A stretch of 64,000 nt of DNA from Molossus alvarezi. Taxonomy: Eukaryota > Chordata > Mammalia > Chiroptera > Molossidae. A program made the position numbers and the translations under genes. Under the pieces are notes generated by a model that made no database searches, was not told where the DNA came from, and saw only the letters and a list, made by a program, of their open reading frames with translations. This document shows positions 1 to 11,201 of this stretch, piece by piece. Location of the stretch: assembly GCA_037176705.1 (NCBI GenBank), contig CM073899.1, positions 5,084,001-5,148,000 of the forward strand. Reading direction: 5' to 3'. The stretch's first letter is position 1; each line of letters starts with the position of its first letter.

Positions 1-2673
1 CTTTGTGCTATTGTTTACTGGCTACTTATCTATTTACTTATCTGTTTACATATTTCTAAATGTGCATATTTGGCCCAAATACCTGAGTCCATGTTCCCTG
101 AGTGGAGTGGAGTTTGCACTTAGGAGGAACTCGGAGGTGAATGGAGAGGTGGATGTAATAATGGTATTTCAAGGGGTGTAAGGGCACCGAAGGCTACGGA
201 TGAAAGAGAAGCCTTGAAGCCACACACAGGGACTTAGAAACAAGGGAGCCCCCCTGAGCAGCTCCCCACACACGGGCTCCTGTGACCTCGCCTTCCGTGA
301 CCCACCGGTCAGCCTCCTCAGGCGCTCTCCCGGCCTCCTGTTCCCTCAGTGTGGACGCTCTGGTCTCCTGTGGCTCCTCTGTGCTTCCCTCTTCTTACCC
401 TGACCCGTCCTCTCCCCTCTGCAGGTAAAGCCATGCTGAGCAGTAGAATATACTCAGAAACAAATGATAGTGAAAATGTCAAAACTTTTGATAGGAAATT
501 TAGTTGGGGCTCAGAAAACTATAGCTTCAGGGTTTGCATTGGAATATTAACAGAGATCACAATTTAAATTATGAAGATTCCAACTTGAGAGTTTTGAAAA
601 TAGAGGACATAATAAACCAAAAAAAAGGACCAAAATAAAGATAGTAAATATTAATGAAATATTTTACTTGGCACATTAAATTCAGAATTTTTATATCATG
701 ATGAACTGGAATTGTTATCCACACATTCCCTACATAACTTTAGAGATATACTAACTCTAGAGAATTTAATCCACTTATGTTTATTGTGATCGGCAAGACT
801 GAGTTCTATCGACCATTCAATTGTCTACTGTTTGTCCTGCTTCCTTTTCCGATTGCCTTCCTTTGGAATTCGGAATTCTTCAGTTCCTCTGCTTTTCCCT
901 TTGTACTATTTTATAAGTTATGCATTCTGTTCCTACTCTGTAAGGTTGCCCCTCAAATTAAATATACATACACTTAACATCTAAATTTAGTCAACATGTT
1001 ACTTTCCTTCTGAATGAAAGAGGGTTTTAAATGCTTTAAAGACTATCACTTGCTGCTTGAACCTGTAACTTCTGTCCGGTGCTTGTACCATTTTTAACCC
1101 TAAGAATGAGTCATTGTCCTTGCACTGTTGATATATGCTTAGAGTTACCTGCAGGCTTGCCGTCTGGAACCTGCCCTCACACTCTGCCCAGCTCCTGTCG
1201 TGTGTCCCCTGGAGCAGGGGACGGAGCCGCCCACAGATCACAAACACGGAGAAAAGTCACCGAGGTGCTGACACCAGGAAAGGGGAGACGGGATGCTGGG
1301 CAGCCGGTGGGGCAGATGTCTACATGGACAGCAGGGCCTCGTGGAAACTGTCCACTGACTTGTCTACACGGTGCTGATGTAACCCAAGGGGACCTGCCAC
1401 TTCCTGTGCTAAGAACCCAGGGTTTGCTAATCTCAAGAGTTTTACGAGATGGGCAAATGGGACCATCTTAAAATGACTGATGAGTAACAAGCAATGTGGG
1501 ACTGTTAAGACCACAGCGCCAACAATTTTGTGGAAATCAAAAAAAATGGCAAAGCAAAGCAATGTCTTGTTGGAGATCTAGCCCGTCGGCACTTCCCATA
1601 AGTTCAGCTGACTTAGCTGCTGCCACCAAGGGAAATGACAACAGACTGCTCCTGAACAAGCAGCAGAGTCTCAACCCCCCAACGCCCTGAGCGGCTCCTT
1701 CAGCGCACGTGTCCCTGGAGCACAGCAGCCGTGGGGAGAGGCCTTGCGTGTCAGCGGGTCTGCCTGCTGGCGGCGGCTTGCTGGGAAGGGTAGCCTGCAG
1801 AAACAGGGTGATATGAGTCTGCGTGTGCTGCAACCCATAGTCATCAGAGAGAAAGAAAACCTGAATTCTTTTTTAATGGGGAATTTCAGAAACTTTGATA
1901 TTTAGTCATTGCCTGGCAGCGGCTTCTTCCTGCCCTCCAGAGGAACTATTAGGGCAATGATTCGAGCACTTCTGGGTAATAAAGGTTTGGGGTCTATTAG
2001 GGTGCTTCTAGTTGCATATTTAAAGGCTGAGGTACGTGACTGGTGGTGCTGCACACCCAGTGACCAGGGGAAGGGCAGTGGACACGGCTCAGCTGCTGGA
2101 TTGCGACGCATCAGCCTCCACCCCCACCCCTGCACCCAGAAAAGCTTGCTCAGCCGCGTGGTGCCAGAGTCCTCCGTCTGCACAAAGGCATAAATTGCTG
2201 GTACATAATGACAACAGTAATGCCGCACACTGGTGTAGATATATTATCTCGATATATACGTATTTATTATTTATGTGACTACATCAAATATGAAAATTGA
2301 ATAGGAAAAAAATATGTGCACTTTGTAACATGGGCTGAGAACGAAAGTATGAAGCATGATTATTGAAGGAAATGAAACATTCTACTGCTACGAGGGAAAG
2401 GAATTGAGAAGATAAATTATGGTCATCGTACGAACAAGCCTGGAATTTAAAGCCCCGAAATGCGTATCTCTGAACTCTAAAGGGAACGGTTCTGCAGGTT
2501 GTCTGGTCAATGTAAATAATTGTTCTAATCCTACTGTAAATGACAAAGAGACAGCCACCCTTTCAAAAAAGTAGGGACAGTATAGGAAGCTACCTTTTTA
2601 GAAAATATAATTCAAATACTAATAAATAATGAAAAGGTACTCAGTTTCACTGGTAGCCACCAAATGGAAATTA
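1..2673. other. Unique intergenic or intronic DNA, no gene seen
   Basis: I see no conserved domain, no long open frame and no recognisable repeat here. The open frames are all about 130 codons or shorter and overlap one another on both strands. A pyrimidine-rich run at about 382-422 ends in CAG immediately followed by GTAAAG (splice-acceptor and donor signals abutting at 424/425); see the findings. The stretch may be intronic or intergenic, and the sequence does not decide between them. Confidence 0.6.
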
Positions 2674-2682
2674 AAGGAGATA

Positions 2683-2913
2683 GCCCTGGCCAGTGTGGCT
2701 CAGTTGGTTGGAGCATCATCCCATATACTGGAAGGTTAGGGTTTGATTCCCAGTCAAAGCACATACCCAGGTGTGAGTTCAGTCCCTGGTTGGGCACACA
2801 CAGAGGGAAGGTAGCCCATCGATGCTCTCTCACATCGATGTTTCTTTCTCTCTCTCCCTTCCCCTCTCTCTAAAATCAATAAGCATATCTTTGGGTGGGA
2901 ATTAAAAAACAAC
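2683..2913 (+). mobile_element. VES-type bat SINE, tail type A
   Basis: The tRNA-derived head begins GCCCTGGCCAGTGTGGCTCAG, with a polymerase III A box followed by a B-box-like GGTTTGATTCCCAG. A CACATCGATGTTTC segment, a TC-rich body and a TAAAATCAATAA tail follow. The copy is flanked by the 9-bp target-site duplication AAGGAGATA at 2674-2682 and 2914-2922. It is a retroposed non-coding element with no autonomous coding capacity. Several substitutions in the head suggest an older copy. Confidence 0.93.
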
Positions 2914-2922
2914 AAGGAGATA

Positions 2923-3849
2923 ACAGTTTTGCCCATGGGACTGAAAAAAGAATTATGAAGAAGTCATTATAATGTCAGATGTTGGCAGGTATTCCCTGTG
3001 AGAACGGAAACTGATCAATCAGCCAGTTTGGACAGCGACTGGGCAAAACATGGAAAAGTTGAAGATGTGTCTACCGATAAAGAAAAATCTCCTTTCGAAG
3101 AGATTACCACACACAAAATAATGACACATGGATAAAGTATTTTTAATTATTTCACAGATTGTATTATGAAAACCTACAGAAATTTCAAGGACGTCCAAAG
3201 TTAAATCTTAGCAACCAGGCTGATGTATATTATTTGAATTTTGAAAGAATCAAGTGGGACACAGAAGGGGATGAAAAATTTGGGGAATTTTTAAAAATCT
3301 ATCGCACAGGAATGTTATTAAATTACATTTTAAGCTAGAGAAATGCTATTTCAGATATAAAAGCAATCTGTGGTAACTGGAGGGGAACACATATCTGATA
3401 AATTACTAGGGTTTCTGCTTTTTCTATTTCTTATTCTTTGGAATGAGCATAAAGGCATGGATACGATGATCTAATTAAAAGAAGTGGGAAGAAGCAGTGT
3501 TGTAGGAGATAGACTAATGACGTTGCTAGACTTGCACGCGTGCTCAGCTCCAGGTCTTGCTGTCTGTCTGCCTGCAGAATACAGGGTACTGGGGAGCAAA
3601 ACGCTCTCTCTGTGCTCCCTTACCTCTGAAACAGACATATGAGAAGAGAAGAAAGGGGAATTTGTTTTTCTACACTGACTTTTTTAAAATTCTATTTGGG
3701 AAAGTCATATATGCTAACATACATACCATGTGTCAACCATCATCTGAACGTACTATCACAACATTAAAACCAAAGCTTTGTGCATAATTTTATTAAGATC
3801 AATCTGTGACTCATTAATTTCTGAAAAACAGAGGCACGTTATTTATTTA
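2923..3849. other. AT-rich unique DNA, no gene seen
   Basis: Only short open frames with no recognisable similarity are present. I found no further repeat that I can name. Confidence 0.5.
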
Positions 3850-4124
3850 ACACACTCATACATGCACACATACTCGCACATACACACACTCACACAGACA
3901 CACACATTCACATACACACACACACTCACACATTCACATATAAATATATACACAGATACACACATATATATACACAGAGACACACACACACATATACATA
4001 CACATACTCACACGTACATACATACACATGCACACACACACTCACAATACACACTCACACATACACACTCACACACATACACACAATCTCACACACTCAC
4101 ACATGTACATACACACATACACAT
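3850..4124 (+). repeat. Imperfect CA-rich microsatellite (ACACAC/ACATAC mixture)
   Basis: About 275 bp of alternating purine-pyrimidine sequence built from CA, TA and TCA steps. It is interrupted by CTCACA and CATACA variants, so it is a degenerate rather than a pure array. A 154-codon open frame running through it (3778-4242) is composed of His-Thr repeats and is an artefact of the repeat. Confidence 0.9.
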
Positions 4125-5336
4125 TCGTCCCTCCTTGTTTAGTCTCGTGTCTGCAAATGCACCTGCTAGCAAGAATGTGTCTGTGGCCTCACAGTCAGGG
4201 CCCATGACGCTTCCTGTCACCTGTGGCCATGTGCACACTTGAGGTTGTCACCTAAACATTCCCACTGAGATGGCATAGGCAGCACGTTGAGTTCTTATTT
4301 TGACTCATTCTGCAACACGCCTCCTCTGTGGTCCACCCTGGGCCGCTGTGGTTTTGTGGGTGTCTTCACTGCACAAGGCCCTGCACGGCTCGTGTGCAAG
4401 GGCAGGAGGCTCTGAAGTGCCTTGCGCAGTGAATGTGCATGTGGGAGAAGGCGGGCAGGCCGGCACTGCAGGCTGCTGGCGGGGCGTTCAGGTCGACGAG
4501 CCGACGACATCTATGCAGTGAGGGCTCTTTAACCAGAAACACACACAAAGCGAGGCTGCGCATTGATCACTGGCGGGAACACCGTGATCAGAGGATTCCC
4601 CCCGGGAGCTAGGCTTCAGGTTCGCTAATTCAGTGGTCACAGTGACCTGCGTCATTGCTGTGACCTATGACACCCGAGTATATTACATGGGTGTATACAT
4701 GCAACCTACGTACATAATTATGTACATTTAATTCTAAATATTGAAAACACGAATACGCTGCCGTTTTTAAATTCCTAGACTAGCTCTAGCATTTGCACAA
4801 TGTCTGCTGAAATCGCTTTTGCCATCATCTCCCTCCTGGACCTCCTTCTCAGCTCCAAAGCTTCCTATAGGGTTGACACCCCAAGTCCCTCTTCGCTGCC
4901 CCCTCCGCGTTCAGGTGGCTCAGTGACAAGGGACCTGGAAGGACACAGCTGGACACCCCCTCAGGTAGAAGAAATGCAGCGGACATTTTGTTCGCCTGAC
5001 GTTTCAGCAGAGCCCTGAATCTTATCTCTGCCTCCTCAGCTAACAGGAAAACAAATTACATGAGAAAAAGACGTATTTCCTTCTGTCCAGTTTCTGCTTT
5101 CAACTCTCAGTTCCAACAAATAAACACTGCCAGAGGATGTCTCCATCTGCATTCGAGGCCGTGGCTGCCAGCGCTCATTCTACAGCCGTAAAAGCATTCG
5201 TCACTCTCCCTCAGCATCAGAGCCTCTCCCTACGAGAGCTGCAGAATTTCACCGCTCCCTGGGTCGCTGGGACCCTCCGCTGCCTCACAGGCTGAGGTCC
5301 CACCCAGCCCTAAACACTCACAGGCTTCTGGTTAAG
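4125..5336. other. Unique DNA, no gene seen
   Basis: Mixed-composition sequence with a few CpG-containing patches around 4390-4510. I see no supported exon, RNA gene or nameable repeat. Confidence 0.5.
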
Positions 5337-5509
5337 CAGGGTGGGGGACCTTTTTTCTGCCAAGGGCCATTTGGATATTTATAACATCATTCATGGGCCA
5401 CACAAAATTATCAACTTAAAATTAGTCTGCTGTATTTGGTCAGGCTAACTGGCGAGGCCTGTGATGTCAGCTGGTAATGATTTCGTGGGCCAGGTGTTAC
5501 CCACCTCTG
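5337..5509. mobile_element. Probable non-autonomous hAT-like DNA transposon
   Basis: The segment starts CAGGGTGGGGGACC and ends with the reverse complement of CAGAGGTGGGTAAC, giving imperfect terminal inverted repeats of about 14 bp that open with CAG. The interior (a CTGCCAAGGGCCATTTGG block, then an AT-rich core) carries no transposase reading frame. The flanking 8-mers TGGTTAAG and CAAAGGGA do not match, so no target-site duplication is visible. Assignment to the hAT superfamily rests on the ends and on my recollection of similar short elements in bat genomes. It could be another old interspersed repeat. Confidence 0.45.
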
Positions 5510-5835
5510 CAAAGGGACAAATACATCTGGCGTCAAAATTAACATTTAAGGCTCCTGAGGTTTTTAAAAAGACATTTAAAGTGTTCTCAAAAAAGGCTAT
5601 GATGATTAAATTGAGACACGTTTGAGGGGGTGTCGAGGAAAAGACCGGGAACCCAGAGGTCCAGCGAGATGACAGTTGTGGGTTTCCTAGCTCCGTCCCT
5701 CCCTTCCTATTTCTTTTTCCCTTTTGCTTTTACTCATGTACCAAATGTTTCCATGAATTTTCTGACCCTTTGCAAGTCTGTATTCCATCCAGTTGAGCCT
5801 TCCTAACTTTATCTTTTATAAGAATATTTGTTTTT

Positions 5836-6093
5836 GCCCTGGCCGGTTTGGCTCAGCGGTTAGAGCGTCGGCCTACGGTCCAGAGAGACCCGGGTTCGGT
5901 TCCCGCTAAGGGCACGTACCTCGGTTGCAGTTTGTCCCCGGCCCTGGTTGGTCGTGCGGGTGGCAGCTCCTCGATGTGTCCCTTTCACGTCAATGTTTCT
6001 CTCCCTCTCTCTCATCCTCTCTCTCCCTCCCACTCTACCTGGAAAAAAAAATTGGAAAATGTCCTCGGGTGAGGATAAAAAAAAAACAAAAAA
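5836..6093 (+). mobile_element. VES-type SINE, tail type B
   Basis: A well-preserved copy. The head is GCCCTGGCCGGTTTGGCTCAG, the A box region is GGCTCAGCGGTTAGAGC and the B box is GGGTTCGGTTCCC. It has a CT-rich body and the tail GTCCTCGGGTGAGGAT followed by an A-rich run. It is bounded by the 15-bp direct repeat AAGAATATTTGTTTT at 5820-5834 and 6094-6108. The exact duplication and intact B box point to a comparatively young insertion. It landed in or beside the inverted part of a LINE-1. Confidence 0.95.
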
Positions 6094-6245
6094 AAGAATA
6101 TTTGTTTTATATTCTACATCAGTGAAATCATATGGTTCCTGCCCTTTTCTGACTTAGCTCACTGAGCATAGGAATGCGCTCAGGATCCACCCTGTTGTCG
6201 CGAGTGGCAATATTTCATCTGTTGTAAAATTTATTTTTATTTTTT
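6094..6245 (-). mobile_element. LINE-1 ORF2 end segment, inverted
   Basis: Read on the - strand, this matches the conserved end of LINE-1 ORF2 and its junction with the 3' UTR. It contains a GTCAGAAAAGGGCAGGAACC block followed by CATATGATTTCACTGATGTA, corresponding to the usual region encoding the KYHMI-type motif. It stands head to head with a + strand LINE-1 3' UTR that begins at about 6246, the layout expected from a 5' inversion during insertion. The break point is uncertain by about 20 bp. Confidence 0.65.
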
Positions 6246-6492
6246 ATAAGCAACAAATGAATGAATGAAATAAAACAAACAAATTCATAGACACAGACCT
6301 CAGAATGGCGGTTGCCAGAGTGGGTGGGGAAGGAGACCAGGCGAAGGGGTCACACAAACAGTGATGGCAGGGGACCAGGCATCGGGAGCTAAGCACACAA
6401 AGTGTGCTGATACCGTGTTACACAGTTGTACAGCGGAAACGTGTACGATGTTATTAACCAGTGTTACTCCATTAAATTTAATACAAAATTTC
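6246..6492 (+). mobile_element. LINE-1 3' UTR fragment
   Basis: The sequence runs from an ACAAATTCATAGACACAGAC block through GGTTGCCAGAGTGGGTGGGG. It continues past TTACACAGTTGTACAGCGGA to CCATTAAATTTAATAC. This order is typical of the 3' UTR of older mammalian LINE-1 families. It has no coding capacity and is probably the 3' part of the same insertion as the inverted segment just upstream. Confidence 0.75.
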
Positions 6493-6726
6493 TTTGAAAG
6501 ACGAGTTGTCGGGAATGGCCTAGGCCAGAATGAGGAGAATATGCCCTCTTTGCCTGCCCCGCTGGGACCCCATCTCAGACCCCAGACCTGAAGACGCTCC
6601 TCCTGCAGCCAAGCAGGACTTCCAGCGCGTCCCGCTGTAGGGGAAGAGCTCACGTTTCCCCTCTGTGGTGACAGCAGCACCTCACACACTTACAGGGTCC
6701 TGATGACACTTTTAAATTCAGCTGTA

Positions 6727-6928
6727 AGCCCGGCCGGTGTGGCTCAGTGGTTGGGCGTCAACCCTGCACCAAGGGGTCCCAGTTAGATTCCCGGTCAGGG
6801 CACAGGCCCCGGTTGTGGGCTGATCCCCAGTGGGGGGCGTGCAGGAGGCGGCCAGTCAGTGTTCTCTCTCATCGATGTTTCCATCTCTCTCCCTCTCCCT
6901 CCTTTCTCTCTAAAATCAGTAAAGAAAA
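6727..6928 (+). mobile_element. VES-type SINE, tail type A
   Basis: The head is GCCCGGCCGGTGTGGCTCAG, with the A box and a B-box-like AGTTAGATTCCCGG, a CTCATCGATGTTTCC segment and a TC-rich body. The tail is CTCTAAAATCAGTAAAG. It is bounded by the exact 13-bp duplication AAATTCAGCTGTA at 6714-6726 and 6929-6941. Confidence 0.95.
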
Positions 6929-6941
6929 AAATTCAGCTGTA

Positions 6942-7660
6942 CTTTCTCTAAGGCCTAGTGAGCAGGCACAACTCTGCAGCCTTGGAAATAGTGAAGGGCC
7001 TGAGAGAGAACTTTCAGGAAAAATAAGGGCACAACTCCAGAGTGTTTGGCATTCCTGCCTCCGCTGGGAGGGACTAGGGAGGTTCCGTGGAGGCGAATTA
7101 TCTCTGGCTGAGGGTTATCTAAGGGATTTGCAAATTTCCTACTTTTTTATTGTAAGAAGCACGTCCCCATGACGACGAGCACGTGGACCGAAACACGCGT
7201 GTGCACGACTGGGCGGGCACTGGAGCTCTTTCTGAATATAGACCGGACAGGACCCAGAGAGAAATGTGAACTATCTCACTGTGCGTGGAGTGGCTCTCTG
7301 TCCGCCTCCCAGGCTGGGACACGCGGAGAAGCCGCGGCTCAGCCTCGTCTGTGGCAGAAAAGCCCGTCACATGCTGTCCCGAGAGGTCAGGCCTTTTCTG
7401 AGACAAGTTACTCTATGAATGTCCCTCCAGCCACACTACTGTGTGTGGACGTAGAGAGCAGGGGCAGAAGAGTTTCAGGGGAGAAAGGAAACCAAACAGC
7501 TCCCTTCATTCTGAATAAAGATTGATTGATGCAATTTATTCAACAGATTCATACTGAAGGACCCCTGCCAGAGACCCCAGGGGCTGTGATGAGGAACCAG
7601 TGTTCCCTGTCCCCACCAAAGAGCCCACTGCTTCTCCGGGGCTACACACATTAAAACAAA
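6942..7660. other. Unique DNA, no gene seen
   Basis: A moderately GC-rich stretch with short open frames on both strands and no recognisable product. Confidence 0.5.
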
Positions 7661-7793
7661 CAACACACTCACTCACTCACTCACTCACACATTCACTCAC
7701 ACACACGTACTCACACACACTCACACATGCACTCACACTTACTTACACACCCACACTCACACGCACTCACGCACACACTCACACACACTCGCG
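7661..7793 (+). repeat. CACT/CA microsatellite
   Basis: It begins as ACTCACTCACTCACTCAC and grades into CACACTCACA and ACACGCACTCACG variants. It is a degenerate simple repeat. The Thr-His-Ser-rich reading frame through it is not a gene. Confidence 0.9.
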
Positions 7794-8086
7794 GCTCCAG
7801 CTGAACCTCAGCTCTCCAATGAACTGGCTTAGTGATTCCAGGGTCACCACCATGCTTTGCTCTCATCATCGACACATCGAAGCCCGTGGCACGGCTCTGA
7901 GTCACGTCACCAGAACATGGCTGAATTTCAGAACTGGCTATCATAATATTATTCTGCTTGTTCTCCAAAGCAGCGTCCATAACATGGCAGTTATACTGTG
8001 GATCAGAATTAGTAGCAAGAGGCGGCATTTTTTAGTAGAGTACCAAACCAGGAATCCAAAGATTTGACTTCTAGGCTCAATGACAT

Positions 8087-8215
8087 ATTCTTATTTTTTA
8101 ATTAAATTTATTGGGGTGACATTGCTTAATAAAATTGTATAGATTTCAACCATGTTTTACTGGTATGATGTTGACACTCACCTAACTTTCTTTACTCTGT
8201 CTCTTTACCTATACA
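8087..8215 (-). mobile_element. LINE-1 3' end fragment, antisense
   Basis: TTAATTAAATTTATTGGGGT followed by GACATTGCTTAATAAAATTG is the reverse complement of the common LINE-1 3' terminal sequence (CCCAATAAATTTAATTAA). Similarity fades after about 8170 into sequence I cannot assign. It is a severely truncated relic. Confidence 0.7.
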
Positions 8216-9867
8216 GGACCAAAAGAATACTTGCCCTGCTAATTTAAAACATAGTTTATCATAGACAAAAAAAAAATATTTATTGACCAATAACAAGTCA
8301 AATGAGCAAATATCCTTAACGTTCACTCTAATATGTAAAATATCCTTTAATGAATTTTTTTAGCATGAAGAATTTGCTTGCACCAATATTTCATTAAACG
8401 GAGTGAGTTAAATAAATATGAGTGGGTGAGGAATTCTCCAAATTTCTCATTAAATTTGCCCAAATAAACGTTAAGACCACTAAACACAGAGAAGCAAAGA
8501 TAATGTGTAGCAGCAGCGACTTTTCAACTGTCCTGCTCAACTTGCGCCTCCGTTAGAGAGACTTCAAGAGCGCCGTGGTCCTCGTGACTTGTCCTCTGCC
8601 TGCCCCGTGTCAACGTTTCTTCAGAAGAAAAGAGAAATTCAATTCTCTCTTTCAAGGAAATGTGGTTTTATCTTCCTGCCAAACTTTCAGAGCTTATTAA
8701 TAATGTACAAAGGCAATGCTGAGCCACAAACCCTCACAGGAGGCATCGGCTCGGATGCAAGGGGATGCACGGCCACCTGCAGAACCACCACGCGTGCGCT
8801 TCTTGAAAAATAAAAGCATTCGATTCGCGGCCCAGGAACGCACTGGAGCCGCCTCTGAAAACGCACCAACGCAGTCAGCGGAGAGCAGTGGTTTTCCTCG
8901 GGGTGCCTCTGGCCGAACCGCCTTCTCCAGCCATGCCTGGGTAACCTTGAAGGGCAACCCCAACCACGCTGATGAAGAGAAAACTGACAGATCCTTAATC
9001 AAACACTGGCTGGGTCTCTTAGCATGCAGTTTTTATTCTTTTCTCATCTTCTTTGAAGAGGGCACTGTGACTGCAGAAAAATAGTAAATAATGGATTATT
9101 CACCCTTGTCCCTAAAGATTAGTGTGCGAATTAGGGAAATAAAAACCAATCAATCCCCCTTTAACGTATTTTTTCTGATATTGAACTGGACTGCATGGTT
9201 TTCGAGCTCCGTAGACAAAGATGAGCTCTTAGCTCTCGTGTGTTCCAGGGGCGGCAGCGGCTGTGTTTGGCTCGAATGGGGTGGCACTGAACTCTAGCAT
9301 GCCAGGAAGGGTTTGGGTTTGCCGAAGCCACCAAATAGACAGTGCGGACACCGTGTGCCAGCTGCGGCTCACCGTCACCGTGTCCAGGGGACACAGGGGC
9401 CTCCAGAGAGCACAGCTGGCTGTCCCTTTGTCTCTGCGGCTCCGTGCAGCGCAGCGAGCTCAGGCGTGGGCGGGACGGGCAGCTGTCCACCTTCCTGGCC
9501 TGGCTTCAGCACCACAGTGAAGAGGGAGGTTGGCAGACTTGTCAGTTGTCCCCGATTCTGTCCTCCTGCTGCTCCTCTGACCGCCCACTGCTGCCCTTCG
9601 CTTCCCTGGGTCCCTGTCCTGTTCGGACCTGAGGAAACCAGGCCAACAGAGTCCAAGAGGAACGTCTCGCAGTCTCTGCACTCACTCCCGCCTCCCAACC
9701 TGAGCTGCTCCCTGGGACCTGCTGCTTCCACCCGAACCGTCCACACCGACACGCTCAGGTCCCACGTGCATTTTCCCACCTCCACGCCGGCATTCACAGC
9801 TCCTTCTGCCGGACACCCTCCCTCCGGCCTCCCTCTGCACCCACGGCTGACCGACCCTGACCTCAGC
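8216..9867. other. Unique DNA becoming GC-rich toward the minisatellite
   Basis: AT-rich to about 8500, then increasingly GC-rich. No gene can be supported. A long open frame from about 9313 runs into the adjacent repeat array, but its unique N-terminal 180 codons show no domain I recognise. It stays open downstream only because the repeat unit lacks stops. Confidence 0.5.
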
Positions 9868-11201
9868 CCTGCACCCACAGCCCGGTGCCCCCTCCCGAGT
9901 CCTGCACCCACAGCCCGGTGCCCCCTCCCGAGTCCTGCACCCACAGCCCGATGCCCCCTCCCGAGTCCTGCACCCACAGCCCGGTGCCCCTCCCGATCCT
10001 GCACCCACAGCCCGGTGCCCCCTCCCGAGTCCTGCACCCACAGCCCGGTGCCCCCTCCCGAGACCTGCACCCACATCCCGGTGCCCCCTCCCGATCCTGC
10101 ACCCACAGCCCGGTGCCCCCTCCCGAGTCCTGCACCCACAGCCCGGTGCCCCCTCCCGAGTCCTGCACCCACAGCCCGGTGCCCCCTCCCGAGTCCTGCA
10201 CCCACAGCCCGGTGCCCCCTCCCGAGTCCTGCACCCACATCCCGGTGCCCCCTCCCGAGACCTGCACCCACAGCCCGATGCCCCCTCCCGATCCTGCACC
10301 CACAGCCCGGTGCCCCTCCCGATCCTGCACCCACAGCCCGGTGCCCCCTCCCGAGTCCTGCACCCACAGCCCGGTGCCCCGTCCCGAGACCTGCACCCAC
10401 AGCCCGGTGCCCCCTCCCGAGTCCTGCACCCACAGCCCGGTGCCCCCTCCCGAGTCCTGCACCCACAGCCCGGTGCCCCCTCCCGAGACCTGCACCCACA
10501 GCCCGATGCCCCCTCCCGATCCTGCACCCACAGCCCGGTGCCCCTCCCGATCCTGCACCCACAGCCCGGTGCCCCCTCCCGAGTCCTGCACCCACAGCCC
10601 GGTGCCCCCCCGAGTCCTGCACCCACAGCCCGGTGCCCCCCCGAGTCCTGCACCCACAGCCCAGTGCCCCCTCCCGAGTCCTGCACCCACAGCCCGGTGC
10701 CCCCTCCCGAGTCCTGCACCCACAGCCCGATGCCCCTGCACCCACAGCCCGATGCCCCCTCCCGATCCTGCACCCACAGCCCGGTGCCCCCTCCCGAGTC
10801 CTGCACCCACAGCCCGGTGCCCCCTCCCGAGTCCTGCACCCACAGCCCGATGCCCCCTCCCGATCCTGCACCCACAGCCCAGTGCCCCCTCCCGAGTCCT
10901 GCACCCACAGCCCGGTGCCCCCCCTAGTCCTGCACCCACAGCCCGGTGCCCCCCTGAGTCCTGCACCCACAGCCCGGTGCCCCTCCCGAGTCCTGCACCC
11001 ACAGCCCGGTGCCCCCTCCCGATCCTGCACCCACAGCCCGGTGCCCCTCCCGAGTCCTGCACCCACAGCCCGGTGCCCCCTCCCGATCCTGCACCCACAG
11101 CCCGGTGCCCCTCCCGAGTCCTGCACCCACAGCCCGGTGCCCCTCCCGAGTCCTGCACCCACAGCCCGATGCCCCTCCCGATCCTGCACCCACAGCCCGG
11201 T
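9868..11201 (+). repeat. GC-rich minisatellite, 33-bp unit, about 41 copies
   Basis: The unit is CCTGCACCCACAGCCCGG followed by TGCCCCCTCCCGAGT, 33 bp in all. Shorter 30-32 bp variants contain CGATCC or lack one or more C residues. Most copies differ at CCCGG/CCCGA, AGTCC/GACC/ATCC and in the length of the C run. One copy near 10735 is cut to about half. On the - strand each unit has four G runs spaced GGG-A-GGGGG-CACC-GGG-CTGT-GGG, the canonical G-quadruplex pattern. Frames of 400-680 codons exist on both strands (Pro/Cys/Thr-rich on +, Gly/Cys-rich on -) because 33 is divisible by three and the unit lacks stops. I do not regard them as genes. Confidence 0.97.

Noticed and set aside
3778..4242. 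154-codon His/Thr-rich open frame
   Set aside because: It is generated entirely by a CA-rich microsatellite.
5836..5910. tRNA gene with A and B boxes
   Set aside because: The tRNA-like part is the head of a SINE with body, A tail and target-site duplication. No cloverleaf with an anticodon arm is evident.
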